Numbered from the stretch's first letter, positions 35,926 through 45,826 are shown. The stretch is DNA of 64,000 nucleotides from Pseudomonas asgharzadehiana (GCF_019139815.1 NZ_CP077079.1:3100001-3164000); one strand, 5' to 3'. Numbers and translations are program-made. Notes: generated from the sequence alone by a model not told the origin.

Positions 35926-35951
35926 TGTGGGAGGGGCTTGCCCCTCCCACA
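35926..35951. repeat. Perfect REP palindrome
   Basis: TGTGGGAGGGGC and GCCCCTCCCACA are separated by TT, a 26-bp perfect palindrome characteristic of Pseudomonas REP sequences. It lies in the 130-bp gap between ybiT and the MFS gene. Confidence 0.85.
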
Positions 35952-35989
35952 TGTGGGTCCTGCGTTGTGCTTGCCGCTGAGCGTTGTAC

Positions 35990-37576
35990 TTAGAACACCA
36001 CGCCCTGGCTGCGCAGGTAATCGTCATAGGTGCCGCTGAAGTCGATCACGCCATCGGCGCTCAGCTCGATGATGCGGGTGGCCAGGGACGACACGAACTC
36101 ACGGTCGTGGCTGACGAAGATCAGCGTGCCCGGGTAGTTCTCCAACGCCAGGTTCAGTGCTTCGATGGACTCCATGTCCAAGTGGTTGGTCGGTTCGTCC
36201 ATGATCAGCACGTTCGGCTTTTGCAGGATCAGCTTGCCGAACAACATGCGGCCTTGCTCACCACCGGAGATCACCTTGACCGACTTGAGGATCTCGTCGT
36301 TGGAGAACAGCATGCGGCCCAGCGTGCCACGGATCATTTGTTCGCCCTGGGTCCACTGGCCCATCCAGTCGAACAGGCTCATGTCGTCTTCGAAGTCGTG
36401 GGCGTGGTCCTGGGCGTAGTAGCCCAGCTCCGCGGCGTCGGTCCACTTGATGCTGCCCGCGTCCGGGGTCAGTTCGTTGACCAGGGTGCGCAGCAGGGTG
36501 GTCTTGCCGATACCGTTCGGGCCGATGATCGCCACGCGCTCGCCGGCTTCAACCTGGAAGCTGAAATCCTTGAACAGCGGCTTGCCGTCGAAACCTTTGG
36601 CCATCTTTTCGACCATGACCGCCTGGCGGTGCAGCTTTTTGTTCTGCTCGAAACGGATGAACGGGCTCACACGGCTCGACGGCTTGACTTCGGCCAGCTG
36701 GATCTTGTCGATCGCCTTGGCACGGGAAGTCGCCTGCTTGGCTTTCGAGGCGTTGGCCGAGAAGCGGCTGACGAACGATTGCAGCTCGGAGATCTGCGCC
36801 TTTTTCTTGGCGTTGTCCGACAGCAGTTGCTCGCGCGACTGGGTCGCCACGGTCATGTATTCGTCGTAGTTGCCCGGAAACAGGCGCAACTCGCCGTAGT
36901 CCAGGTCAGCCATGTGGGTGCACACGCTGTTCAGGAAGTGACGGTCGTGAGAGATGATGATCATCAGGCTGGAGCGCTGGGTCAGGATGTTTTCCAGCCA
37001 GCGGATGGTGTTGATGTCCAAGTGGTTGGTCGGTTCGTCGAGCAACAGCACTTCAGGGTCGGAAAACAGCGCCTGGGCCAGCAATACGCGCAGCTTCCAG
37101 CCAGGCGACACTTCGCTCATCGGGCCGAAGTGTTGTTCCAGGGGAATACCCAGGCCCAGCAGCAGCTCACCGGCGCGGGATTCGGCGGTGTAGCCGTCCA
37201 TTTCGGCGAACTCGGTTTCCAGCTCGGCCACGGCCATGCCGTCGTCTTCGCTCATTTCGGGCAGCGAGTAGATACGGTCACGCTCGGCCTTGACCTTCCA
37301 CAGCTCCTCGTGGCCCATGATCACGGTGTCGAGCACGGTGAATTCTTCGTAGGCGAACTGGTCCTGGCGCAGTTTACCCAAGCGCACGTTCGGCTCGAGC
37401 ATGACCTGGCCACCGGACGGATCAAGGTCGCCACCGAGGATTTTCATGAAGGTCGACTTGCCGCAACCGTTGGCACCGATCAAACCATAACGGTTACCGG
37501 CGCCGAACTTGACCGAGACATTCTCGAAGAGCGGCTTGGCGCCGAACTGCATGGTGATGTTAGCTGTGGAGATCAA
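35990..37576 (-). CDS. ybiT: ABC-F family ATPase YbiT
   Basis: A 528-residue soluble protein with two ABC cassettes and no membrane segments. Cassette 1 has GANGCGKST and [11 protein letters not shown] with the divergent signature VSPGWKLR; cassette 2 has [18 protein letters not shown] and [11 protein letters not shown]. The linker between them (about residues 240-310) is the P-site tRNA-interaction motif region. ABC-F proteins act on ribosomes. The sequence matches the YbiT group. Confidence 0.93.
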   Translation of the reverse strand: MISTANITMQFGAKPLFENVSVKFGAGNRYGLIGANGCGKSTFMKILGGDLDPSGGQVMLEPNVRLGKLRQDQFAYEEFTVLDTVIMGHEELWKVKAERDRIYSLPEMSEDDGMAVAELETEFAEMDGYTAESRAGELLLGLGIPLEQHFGPMSEVSPGWKLRVLLAQALFSDPEVLLLDEPTNHLDINTIRWLENILTQRSSLMIIISHDRHFLNSVCTHMADLDYGELRLFPGNYDEYMTVATQSREQLLSDNAKKKAQISELQSFVSRFSANASKAKQATSRAKAIDKIQLAEVKPSSRVSPFIRFEQNKKLHRQAVMVEKMAKGFDGKPLFKDFSFQVEAGERVAIIGPNGIGKTTLLRTLVNELTPDAGSIKWTDAAELGYYAQDHAHDFEDDMSLFDWMGQWTQGEQMIRGTLGRMLFSNDEILKSVKVISGGEQGRMLFGKLILQKPNVLIMDEPTNHLDMESIEALNLALENYPGTLIFVSHDREFVSSLATRIIELSADGVIDFSGTYDDYLRSQGVVF

Positions 37577-37718
37577 TTACTTTACCTATCAATGGGTTGC
37601 GAGCATGGCGGCAAGCGCCGTCAGGCAGGCATCAACAGCGACATCAAGGCGCGAAACCCGGTCGCTGAGCAAAAAATGGGGGATGTGTGTTGGAATTTGG
37701 CGCGCATTGTCGCATATG

Positions 37719-38957
37719 TCAGGCGACAGTTGTATGGCACGCGAAAGATGGTTTTGCCAAGGTTTCCGGCATCGCCAGCCACAATAGCGCCAATGCCACG
37801 GCTGCTACGCCGGCCAGGGTCAGGAACGCCGCGTTGTAGCCCGCCTGTTGCACCACGAAACCGGCCAGGCTGTTGCTCAACGCCGCGCCCAGGCCAAACA
37901 CCGTCGACAGGGCACCCAGGCTGACGTTGAAGCGTCCGGTGCCTTGAGTCAGGTCCTTGACGATCACCGGGAACAGCGCGCCGAAGATTCCCGCGCCCAC
38001 GCCGTCGAGCAACTGCACCGCCACCAGCCAGTAGGGATCACCCGACAAGGTGTACAGCACGCCGCGCAATGGCAGGATCAAGAAACCGGCGAGCAGCAGC
38101 GGCTTGCGCCCCCACACATCGGCCTTGACCCCCACCAGCCAGGCCACCGGCACCATCACCAATTGCGCGGCGACGATGCATGCCGAGGTCAGGGGCGTGG
38201 CCATCTGCAGGTTGATCTGCGACAGCTTCTGGCTGACCAGCGGCAGCATCGCGGCATTGGCCAGGTGAAACAGCGCGCAGCAAATGGCGAACAGCAGCAG
38301 CGGGCGGTTGGCCAGCAACACCTCAAGGCCCGAGGGTTGCTCGTGGTCGGTGTGATGGGCCGGGTCGAAGCCGCGCGCGACGTCATGATCGATTGCCCTG
38401 GCCGACACGCAACTGACTGCGATAACGCTGGCCACCGCCATAAAGGCCATCAGGTAAAACACCACCACGGGACCGAACAGATAAGCCAGGCCGCCGGCCA
38501 ATAGCGCGGCCACCGCATTACCGGCGTGGTTCAAGGTTTCGTTGCGTCCGGTACGACGGGTAAACGCGCGCGGCCCGGTAATGCCCAGGGAAATCGCCGA
38601 GATTGCCGGCGCGAACACCGAGGCGGCGACGGCACTGGCGGCCTGGGTCAACGCGACCCATCCGAATGAACTGACAAACGGCAGCATCAGGCAACTGGCC
38701 GTCACCAGCAGCGCCGCCACGGCGATCACCGCGCGCTTGCTGCGGGTACGATCGATCAGCGCGCCTGCCGGGCCCTGGGTGATCAAGGCCGCGATACCGG
38801 CGAGCGTCATGACCACACCGATGCTGGCCGGGTCCCATTGGTGCACCGCCAGCAGGTAAATTGCCAGGTAGGGGCCAAGGCCGTCACGCACATCCGCCAG
38901 GAAGAAATTCAGGCTGTCCAGGGACAAGGTATTACGCAGGTCGGAGCGATGGGCCAC
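37719..38957 (-). CDS. MFS transporter
   Basis: A 412-residue major facilitator, twelve helices, starting MAHRSDLRNTLSLDSLNFFLADVRDGLGPYLAIYLL. Motif A reads GALIDRTRSKRAV. The substrate cannot be inferred; the second half has a DVWGRKPLLLAGF repeat of motif A. Neighbours give no clear functional link. Confidence 0.87.
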   Translation of the reverse strand: MAHRSDLRNTLSLDSLNFFLADVRDGLGPYLAIYLLAVHQWDPASIGVVMTLAGIAALITQGPAGALIDRTRSKRAVIAVAALLVTASCLMLPFVSSFGWVALTQAASAVAASVFAPAISAISLGITGPRAFTRRTGRNETLNHAGNAVAALLAGGLAYLFGPVVVFYLMAFMAVASVIAVSCVSARAIDHDVARGFDPAHHTDHEQPSGLEVLLANRPLLLFAICCALFHLANAAMLPLVSQKLSQINLQMATPLTSACIVAAQLVMVPVAWLVGVKADVWGRKPLLLAGFLILPLRGVLYTLSGDPYWLVAVQLLDGVGAGIFGALFPVIVKDLTQGTGRFNVSLGALSTVFGLGAALSNSLAGFVVQQAGYNAAFLTLAGVAAVALALLWLAMPETLAKPSFACHTTVA

Positions 38958-39078
38958 GGCGAGATCTTCCGAAGCGCGTTCAACGGCTGAACACGGATTG
39001 CTTTAATGACTTGTAAGGCTGCGGATTAGTTTCGCGCGCGGCCCAGTGTTTTCAATCCCGGGCCGTCGGGCTTCTTTT

Positions 39079-39483
39079 CTAGGCGCCACGGTTATGCGGG
39101 GCACGCCGTATGAACGTACGCATGGTTTGGCCGGGGCCCGTGCTGAATACCTGCGGTCTGGGCTGGTGCTCGTCCGCTGCAATAAACACAAACTCGTCCT
39201 GCTCCAGGCGATAACTGGCGGGCAGGTATTTGCCGGCGTCATCCCCGATGGCGTCTACCCAGGTAATGCTCTTGGGCGTGGTGGTGCTGTCGAGCAAAAA
39301 ACGGCCCTTGAGCAACACCGCGCCGTCGACTGTTCGGACTTCGAAGCGGTCACCCGAAATAGTGGTAATTGCCCCAGGGGCGCTGTGGGCGTCGGCGGGG
39401 TTGAGCACGCCGCTGTCTTCGAGGCGCGTTTGCTCCCAGGTACCTTGCAGGGCTTGAAAATCGGGGTCTGAAAGGGATGACAT
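39079..39483 (-). CDS. TIGR03067-like small protein of unknown function
   Basis: A 134-residue protein starting MSSLSDPDFQALQGTWEQ. The LQGTW opening, GRFLLDSTTTPKSITWVDA, and RPQVFSTG near the end match the TIGR03067 pattern, a lipocalin-like barrel of unknown role. No signal peptide is seen. AAGGAAG precedes the ATG at 39483, and the longer frame opening to 39633 has no such support. Confidence 0.8.
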   Translation of the reverse strand: MSSLSDPDFQALQGTWEQTRLEDSGVLNPADAHSAPGAITTISGDRFEVRTVDGAVLLKGRFLLDSTTTPKSITWVDAIGDDAGKYLPASYRLEQDEFVFIAADEHQPRPQVFSTGPGQTMRTFIRRAPHNRGA

Positions 39484-39813
39484 GCAACTTCCTTTTTGCT
39501 GAAGGGCTAAGCGACGGCGGTAGCCGGTTGCCGCGTACTGAACCGGCTGAAGTGTAACCGGGCGTAGAAAAATGTCTGCTTTTTTGCGCGCGGCGGCTTG
39601 GCCGACTTGACTGGCCAATAGACAGCTTTTCACAATTCTTGATTAACTTTTGGTTACAATCTGTGGCTAAATAACTACCACTGGTCACGAACCGGCGCCC
39701 TCCAACCGCTTCGTGATGACGGTTTGAATTGTGATTTCAGGTGCTGCATCCATCCCCGGCCGTCGTGGGCACGCGGGAGCAGCCTGTTCTCTTCTGACGT
39801 GTGACGAAATCCC
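39484..39813. other. 330-bp gene-free region between divergent genes
   Basis: No convincing coding region lies here. The region carries a possible -10 hexamer TACAAT (39655-39660) for lpxO and a potential stem TCACGAA (39685-39691) / TTCGTGA (39710-39716) in the lpxO leader. The left part holds the ribosome-binding site of the TIGR03067-like gene. Nothing else stands out. Confidence 0.45.
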
Positions 39814-40713
39814 TTGAAACTCATCATTGTTGCTCTCTATGTTGCCTCCATTGCGTATGTTCATCTGCGCGGCCGGGTGCGACACAAGCTGGGCCGCCAG
39901 CTCAGTGATCATTCGACCTTCCTGGCGCCGGTCAATTGCTTGCTTTATCTCTTCTCCAAGCTGCCCAGCCGACCTTACCTGTCGCCCAGTGACTTCCCCG
40001 ACCTGAGCCCGTTGCAGGAACACTGGGAAGAGATCCGCCAGGAAGGCCAGGACCTGATGCGCGCCGGGGCGATCAAGCGCTCCGAGCAATATAACGACGT
40101 GGGCTTCAACTCGTTTTTCAAATCGGGTTGGAAGCGTTTCTATCTCAAGTGGTACGGCGACAGCCACCCATCGGCGATGAAGCTGTGCCCGCGTACCACG
40201 CAGTTGGTGCAGAGCATCGGTTCGATCAAGGCGGCGATGTTCGCCGAGTTGCCGCCGGGCTCCAAGTTGGTGCGTCATCGCGACCCCTATGCGGGTTCCT
40301 ACCGTTATCACTTGGGCCTGGACACGCCGAATGATCCGGGCTGCTACATCAATGTGGACGGCGAAAACTACTACTGGCGCGACGGCGAGCCGGTGATGTT
40401 CGACGAGACCTATATCCATTTCGCCGAGAACACCACGCAGCACAACCGCATCATTTTGTTCTGCGATATCGAACGCCCGATGAAGTACCGCTGGGCTGCC
40501 GCGTTCAATCGCTGGTTCAGCCGCACGGTGATGGCTGCCGCGGGCTCCCCCAACGATGATGGCGACAAGACCGGCGGGCTTAACCGCGCCTTCACCCGGC
40601 TGTACAAAATTCGCTTGCGCGGCAAAGAGCTGAAAAAGCGCAACCGCATGCGCTACTACCTGGAGAAGTGGGCGATCTTCGCGGCATTGGCGCTGGTTTT
40701 TATCCTGATCTGA
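39814..40713 (+). CDS. lpxO: Lipid A hydroxylase LpxO
   Basis: A 299-residue Fe(II)/2-oxoglutarate enzyme of the aspartyl/asparaginyl beta-hydroxylase family. Metal ligands are visible in LVRHRDPYAGSYRYHL (His-x-Asp) and YIHFAENTTQHNRIILFCD (distal His and Arg). LpxO adds a 2-hydroxyl to a lipid A acyl chain. Hydrophobic ends, at about residues 1-20 and 285-299, anchor it at the inner membrane. The start is TTG with little Shine-Dalgarno; the next ATG would delete conserved residues. Confidence 0.92.
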   Translation: MKLIIVALYVASIAYVHLRGRVRHKLGRQLSDHSTFLAPVNCLLYLFSKLPSRPYLSPSDFPDLSPLQEHWEEIRQEGQDLMRAGAIKRSEQYNDVGFNSFFKSGWKRFYLKWYGDSHPSAMKLCPRTTQLVQSIGSIKAAMFAELPPGSKLVRHRDPYAGSYRYHLGLDTPNDPGCYINVDGENYYWRDGEPVMFDETYIHFAENTTQHNRIILFCDIERPMKYRWAAAFNRWFSRTVMAAAGSPNDDGDKTGGLNRAFTRLYKIRLRGKELKKRNRMRYYLEKWAIFAALALVFILI

Positions 40714-40732
40714 GACCTGGCCGGGGCGCCCT

Positions 40733-43231
40733 TTACTGCGGGGGGCGGGCGCCCAGCTTGTCCCACATTTTTTTGCTGATCTTCTGCCGGTTGGCATACC
40801 CCGCCCAGGGATCGTCTTTCAACGCCTGCAAGCGCTGCTGCAGGTTGGCCACCGTCCACTGTTGGGCGCCGCGCACGTGCTCCAACTCCTCGCGACTGAC
40901 CGGCACCGACACTGGCAGCCCCGGCCGCGCACGCACGGAATAGGCGGCCACGGTGCTGGCGCCGCGAGCATTGCGCAGGTAGTCGATAAAGATCTTGCCC
41001 ACCCGGTTTTTCGGCCCCGAAGTGGCGGTAAAGCGCTCGGGCAGTTGTTGCGCCATGAACTGGGCAATGGCTTTGGCGAAGGCCTTTATCGTGTCCCAGC
41101 CATCACGCCGCGCCAGTGGCACCACCAGGTGCAGGCCTTTGCCGCCGCTGGTTTTGACGAACGCATCAAGCCCCAGCTCGTCGAGCACCGACAAGCTCAG
41201 TCGCGCCGCTTCCAGCATGGTTTTCCAGGGCAGGGCGGGGTCCGGGTCGAGGTCGAGTACAAACAGGTCCGGCGTTTCGATTTTGTCCGTGGTGGCGCCC
41301 CATGTATGCAACTCGACGGTGCCCATTTGCACGGCGCCCACCAGCGCTTGGGCATTGTCGATCTGCATCAGCCGCGCATGGCCTGGATCCAGCGCAGGGT
41401 CCAGCTGGGTGATATTGGGAATCGCCAGGCGTTCGGCGTGCTTCTGAAAGAACTGCTCGCCCTCGATGCCCTCCGGCGCCCTTAACAACGACACCGGTCG
41501 ATTGCGCAGAAAGGGCAGGATCCACTCACTGATGCTGTCGTAAAACTGCGCCAGCTGCTGTTTTTGCGTGCCGCTTTGCCGGTCGATCACGCGCTCGGGG
41601 TGGGTGATCTTCACCCCGCTGGTGGCCTTTTTGGCGGGCTGCGCCTTGAGCGATTTGGCCGTGCGCGGCTGTTCATGCACGATCTGCGCGGCGGGTTTGT
41701 CGCTGCGCAGCGCCACGAAAGCGGCCTGCCGCACCACGCCCTCGCGGGTCCATTCGGCGAACTGCACCTCGCCCACCAGGCTCGGTTCTACCCAATGCAC
41801 TCCGCGCGCCTGGGCGCTGGTCAAGGGTTTTTGCAGCGGCGAAGACGTACGCTCCAATGGCTTGAGTTGCGCGTGGATACTGGCCAGCGACGCCTGGTCG
41901 AAACCGGTGCCCACCCGGCCGGCATAGACCAGCCCGGCATCGTCATTGACCGCCAGCAGCAGGGCGCCAAAACCGCTGCGCGAACCCTGGGGGCGGGTGT
42001 AACCGACGATCACAAACTCCTGGCGCAAGCGGCATTTGAGTTTGATCCAGTCAGCGTTGCGGCTGGACACATAGGGGCTGCCCCGACGTTTGCCGATCAC
42101 GCCTTCCAGGGCGAGGTCACAGGCGCTTTCAAAAATATCCTGATGATGGGCGGTGAACGCTTCGGAAAACCGCAGCAGCTTGCTCTTGCTGCCCGCCAGC
42201 GCCGACTTGAGTGCCGCGCGGCGTTCTTCTACGGGTTTGTGGCGCATGTCTTGCCCCGCGAGGAACGGCGCGTCAAACACGTAATAAACGATGTCCAGGC
42301 TGCGGCCGATGTCGAAGGCATTTTGCAGCGCCTGGAAATCCGGCAACCCCTCGCCGTTGAGGCTGACCACTTCGCCATCGAGCCAACTGTCCTTGAGCTT
42401 GAGCGCCTGCAGCGCCTTGGCCTGGCGCGGCAAGCGGTCAGTCCAGTCATGGCCGTTGCGGGTAAACAGGCGCACTTCGCCATCGCGTATGCGCGTCAGC
42501 ATGCGATAACCGTCGAACTTGATTTCATACAGCCAGTCGCCTTCCGGTGCGCGGTCCACCAGGGTCGCCAACTGCGGCGTGAAGTGTTCGGGGAGGTCGG
42601 CCGCGGCCTTTTGCGCTGTTGCCCGGCGCTTGGGCTTGGGCTTGGGTTTGTCGACCTTGGATGTGCCGACCGAGGCATCGCTGAGCACGCTTTTCGGTTC
42701 GGCCTCTACGATGTCGTAGTCGGCGGCGGGGCGTGCCTGTGTGTCTTTTTCCTTGATCAGCAGCCATTGTTGCTTGTCGCCGCTGGCCCTTAAGCGGGTG
42801 CGTACCAAGGCCCAGTCCCCCGAGAGTTTTTCGCCGACCAGGGTAAATTTGAGCTTGCCGGCGGCGTAGGCCTTGTGCGGATCGTCATGGGGTTGCCAGA
42901 CGCCACGGTCCCAGACGATCACATCGCCGGCGCCATACTGGCCGGCCGGGATGCTCCCTTCGAACGCGCCATAGCTCAGCGGGTGATCCTCCACATGCAC
43001 GGCCAGGCGTTTCTGGCTGGGGTCCAGGCTGGGGCCCTTGGGCACCGCCCAGCTCTTGAGCACACCGTCAAGTTCCAGGCGAAAGTCATAGTGCAGGTTG
43101 CGCGCATCGTGTTTCTGGATCACGAACGACAGCGCCGACGCCTTGCGCTTGCCGGCGGGCGCGCTGCCGGAGGGTTCGGCGGTGATGTTGAAATCACGCT
43201 TGCGGTTGTATTCACTCAGAGGCTTTGCCAT
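40733..43231 (-). CDS. ligD: DNA ligase D, multifunctional end-joining enzyme
   Basis: An 832-residue fusion in the order phosphoesterase, ligase, polymerase. The 3'-phosphoesterase (about residues 15-180) has HDARNLHYDFRLE. The ATP-dependent ligase (about 210-520) has the adenylated lysine in YEIKFDGYR. The primase-like polymerase (about 540-830) has the metal-binding DLDPDP and the SGPKNRVGKIFIDYLRN stretch. With Ku it repairs double-strand breaks by non-homologous end joining. GGAGAAAG precedes the ATG at 43231; an ATG four codons upstream is weaker. It follows ku by 24 bp, and the two form an operon. Confidence 0.95.
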   Translation of the reverse strand: MAKPLSEYNRKRDFNITAEPSGSAPAGKRKASALSFVIQKHDARNLHYDFRLELDGVLKSWAVPKGPSLDPSQKRLAVHVEDHPLSYGAFEGSIPAGQYGAGDVIVWDRGVWQPHDDPHKAYAAGKLKFTLVGEKLSGDWALVRTRLRASGDKQQWLLIKEKDTQARPAADYDIVEAEPKSVLSDASVGTSKVDKPKPKPKRRATAQKAAADLPEHFTPQLATLVDRAPEGDWLYEIKFDGYRMLTRIRDGEVRLFTRNGHDWTDRLPRQAKALQALKLKDSWLDGEVVSLNGEGLPDFQALQNAFDIGRSLDIVYYVFDAPFLAGQDMRHKPVEERRAALKSALAGSKSKLLRFSEAFTAHHQDIFESACDLALEGVIGKRRGSPYVSSRNADWIKLKCRLRQEFVIVGYTRPQGSRSGFGALLLAVNDDAGLVYAGRVGTGFDQASLASIHAQLKPLERTSSPLQKPLTSAQARGVHWVEPSLVGEVQFAEWTREGVVRQAAFVALRSDKPAAQIVHEQPRTAKSLKAQPAKKATSGVKITHPERVIDRQSGTQKQQLAQFYDSISEWILPFLRNRPVSLLRAPEGIEGEQFFQKHAERLAIPNITQLDPALDPGHARLMQIDNAQALVGAVQMGTVELHTWGATTDKIETPDLFVLDLDPDPALPWKTMLEAARLSLSVLDELGLDAFVKTSGGKGLHLVVPLARRDGWDTIKAFAKAIAQFMAQQLPERFTATSGPKNRVGKIFIDYLRNARGASTVAAYSVRARPGLPVSVPVSREELEHVRGAQQWTVANLQQRLQALKDDPWAGYANRQKISKKMWDKLGARPPQ

Positions 43232-43255
43232 GGCTTTCTCCAACGTACGGCGGGC

Positions 43256-44095
43256 TCAGGAGGCCTTCTTGGTGGACTTTTTCGCGGCCGTTTTTTTCGC
43301 CGCCGGCTTACCCGCCAGGCTGCGCTTGAGCAGCTCGGTGAGGTCAACCACATCGGCCGACTTGCGTTCTTCGCCGGCCTCCTGGGATTCCACGTCTTCG
43401 ATCTTGCCGGCCTTGGCCTTCCTCGCCACCAGGGCCATGATTTTTTCCTGGAAGGTGTCGCGGTATTCGTCAGGCTGCCAGTCGGCGCTCATGTCTTCCA
43501 CCAGGCGCTTGGCCATGTCGAGTTCGCCTTTGGCCAGGCTCGGCTGGGTGACGTCGCTGCCCAGTTCCAGTTGGTCCAGGCTGCGCACTTCGGCGGGCCA
43601 GCGCAGCATCACCAGCACCATGGCGGACTCCAGGGGCATCACGGCCGCCAAGTGCTGTTTGGTGTGCAGTACCACGTTGGCCAGCGCGACCTTGCGGGTT
43701 TTCTTGAGGGTTTCGCGCAGCAACGCATAGACCTTGCCGCCACGTTTATCCGGGGCCAGAAAGTACGGGGTGTCGATGTTCGGCAAGGGGATCTGGTCGC
43801 TGGCGACGAAGGCGATGATTTCGATGGTCTGGGTGGACTTGGGGTGCGCCGAGCGAATCTCCTCTTCGCTGAGTACCACATAGCGGCCTTTCTCAAACGC
43901 CACGCCCTTGACGATGTTCTCCTTGGTCACCTCTTTGCCGGTGGTTTTGTTGATGCGCTTGTAGCCCACCGGGTCCATGCTGCGCTTGTCCAGCCAGTCA
44001 AAGTCCACGCCCTCGGCGGATGTGGCCGAGACCAGTGACACGGGGATATGAACCAAGCCGAAGCTGATGGCGCCTTTCCAGATTGCCCGTGGCAT
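43256..44095 (-). CDS. ku: Non-homologous end-joining protein Ku
   Basis: A 279-residue bacterial Ku. The N-terminus MPRAIWKGAISFGLVHIPVSL is diagnostic and fixes the start, supported by AAAGGA upstream. A long basic Lys/Ala-rich C-terminus (about residues 255-279) is typical of bacterial Ku and helps bind DNA. A homodimer threads on broken ends and recruits LigD. Longer upstream frame openings to 44425 lack similarity. Confidence 0.95.
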   Translation of the reverse strand: MPRAIWKGAISFGLVHIPVSLVSATSAEGVDFDWLDKRSMDPVGYKRINKTTGKEVTKENIVKGVAFEKGRYVVLSEEEIRSAHPKSTQTIEIIAFVASDQIPLPNIDTPYFLAPDKRGGKVYALLRETLKKTRKVALANVVLHTKQHLAAVMPLESAMVLVMLRWPAEVRSLDQLELGSDVTQPSLAKGELDMAKRLVEDMSADWQPDEYRDTFQEKIMALVARKAKAGKIEDVESQEAGEERKSADVVDLTELLKRSLAGKPAAKKTAAKKSTKKAS

Positions 44096-44282
44096 AAGTA
44101 CGATTCCTTTATAAGAAGCCTGTGTGTTCTGGTGACTTGAACGCGGTGGGAAAAGTTTCGCCGGACGGATATGCGGACAGATCGTGTTACATCTGATGAG
44201 GAAGTATTTAGTTACCAAAGCCGAACCCCAGGCGTAGCGTGGCATCGAAAGCACGTACTCCTCGTCCCAGAGAGGCTTTGTC

Positions 44283-44597
44283 ATGAACACCTGTGTACGC
44301 CATGTCGCCGCGTTATTGCTGGGCCTGAGCCTGGGGCCGTTCGCCCAGGCGCAAAACCTGCCCGGCAACAACAACCCGAACAACGGCCCGATCCACCGGG
44401 CCAACCCCAACAGCATGCAGGGCACCCAGCCCAGTGCGCCGGCGGTTCGGGGTATTCAGACCGGGCCGACCACGCGCCCGCCCACCCTGGAAAACCGCGG
44501 CATCGGCAACCGCTATCCCCAGCGCGAAGCCGCCCCCAGCCGCCCGGCCACCGAGACCAAAGCCCCCACTTATGATGCCAACGGCAATCGCCGGTAA
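44283..44597 (+). CDS. Small secreted Asn/Pro-rich protein
   Basis: A 104-residue protein I do not recognise. A clear signal peptide (MNTCVRHVAALLLGLSLGPFAQA) precedes a disordered, Asn/Pro/Thr-rich mature part (NNNPNNGP, APAVRGIQTGPTTRPP). It has no evident fold. A PQQ-type dehydrogenase begins 10 bp after its stop, on the same strand, so the two are probably cotranscribed. Confidence 0.7.
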   Translation: MNTCVRHVAALLLGLSLGPFAQAQNLPGNNNPNNGPIHRANPNSMQGTQPSAPAVRGIQTGPTTRPPTLENRGIGNRYPQREAAPSRPATETKAPTYDANGNRR

Positions 44598-44607
44598 GGA
44601 TTCCTCT

Positions 44608-45756
44608 ATGTTGCTACGCAAAACCCTGTCAGCCGCCTTGTGCGCAATGATCCTGACGCCTGTTTATGCGGCCGATATCCAGCAGTTCCCCAGTGAGCAA
44701 GGCAGTATCACGGTAACTCCGATCGCCAAAGGCCTGGACCACCCCTGGGCGGTGGCCTTCCTGCCGGACCGGCAGGGCTTTCTGGTTACCGAACGGCCAG
44801 GGCACCTGCGGTTTGTCGGCCCCGACGGCAAACTCTCCGCCCCGTTGAGTGGCGTGCCTGACGTCTGGGCCAAGGGGCAGGGTGGTTTGCTTGATGTGGT
44901 GCTGTCGCCGGACTTCAAGCAGGACCGCACGGTGTATTTGTCTTATGCCGAAGGCGGCGGCAAAGGCGGGACGGCCGGCACCGCCGTGGGCCGTGGACGC
45001 CTGGCGGCCGACCTCAGCGGCTTGGTGGATTTCAAGGTGATCCTGCGCCAGGAGCCGAAGCTCTCCACCGGCAACCACTTCGGTGGGCGCCTGGCGTTTG
45101 ATCGCGATGGCTACCTGTTCGTGACCCTGGGAGAAAACAACGAACGGCCTACCGCCCAGGACCTGGACAAGCTGCAAGGCAAGGTCGTGCGGATTTTCCC
45201 GGATGGTCGCGTGCCGGATGACAACCCTTTTGTCGGCCAGCCGGGCGTGCGCCCCGAAATCTGGTCCTACGGCCAGCGCAACCCGCAGGGTTTGGCGCTG
45301 AACCCCTGGAGCGGCACGATTTGGGAAAACGAACATGGCCCACGGGGTGGCGATGAGGTGAATATCATCGAACGTGGCAAAAACTACGGCTGGCCGCTGG
45401 CCACCCACGGCATCAACTACTCCCTGGCGCCGATTCCCGAAGCCAAGGGCAAGACCGCCGAAGGCACCGTGGCGCCGCACCATGTGTGGGAGAAGTCGCC
45501 GGCCATCAGTGGCATGGCGTTCTATGACGGTGACCGCTTCAAGGCGTGGCAGCACAACCTGTTTATCGGCGCGCTGGCCAGCCAGGAACTGATTCGCTTG
45601 CAGTTCGAGGGTGACAAAGTGGTGCATGAGGAACGCTTGCTAGGCGGCTTGAAGGCACGTATTCGCGACGTGCGGCAGGGGCCTGACGGGTTTCTGTACG
45701 TGCTCACCGACGAGGATGACGGCGCGCTGTATCGGGTGGGGTTGAACCAGGACTAG
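44608..45756 (+). CDS. PQQ-dependent sugar dehydrogenase, periplasmic
   Basis: A 382-residue soluble beta-propeller enzyme related to aldose sugar dehydrogenase YliI. A signal peptide ends near TPVYA. Visible landmarks: LDHPWAVAFLP, ERPGHLRFV, GGLLDVVLSPDF, TGNHFGGRLAFD (catalytic His region) and YGQRNPQGLALNPWSG. It oxidises aldoses in the periplasm with PQQ. AAGGA (44596-44600) precedes the ATG at 44608. Electron acceptor and sugar unknown. Confidence 0.92.
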   Translation: MLLRKTLSAALCAMILTPVYAADIQQFPSEQGSITVTPIAKGLDHPWAVAFLPDRQGFLVTERPGHLRFVGPDGKLSAPLSGVPDVWAKGQGGLLDVVLSPDFKQDRTVYLSYAEGGGKGGTAGTAVGRGRLAADLSGLVDFKVILRQEPKLSTGNHFGGRLAFDRDGYLFVTLGENNERPTAQDLDKLQGKVVRIFPDGRVPDDNPFVGQPGVRPEIWSYGQRNPQGLALNPWSGTIWENEHGPRGGDEVNIIERGKNYGWPLATHGINYSLAPIPEAKGKTAEGTVAPHHVWEKSPAISGMAFYDGDRFKAWQHNLFIGALASQELIRLQFEGDKVVHEERLLGGLKARIRDVRQGPDGFLYVLTDEDDGALYRVGLNQD

Positions 45757-45765
45757 CCACCACAG

Positions 45766-45826
45766 GCAAGGGGGCCGGCTCCCGATGACAGCAGGGCAGC
45801 TATCGGGAGCAAGCCCCTTCCCACAG
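45766..45826. repeat. REP-type composite palindrome
   Basis: GCTCCCGAT (45778-45786) and ATCGGGAGC (45802-45810) form an inner stem, flanked by AAGGGGG and GCCCCTTCCCACA outer parts. It lies between convergent genes and may stop both transcripts. Confidence 0.6.

Noticed and set aside
35984..37924. A 646-codon open frame on the plus strand
   Set aside because: Antisense to ybiT, whose ABC motifs are complete.
40714..40732. A terminator between lpxO and ligD
   Set aside because: Only 19 bp separate the convergent stops; GC-rich repeats here lie inside coding ends and have no T-tract.
39685..40797. A 370-codon minus-strand frame over lpxO
   Set aside because: LpxO has intact catalytic motifs on the plus strand; the other frame has none.
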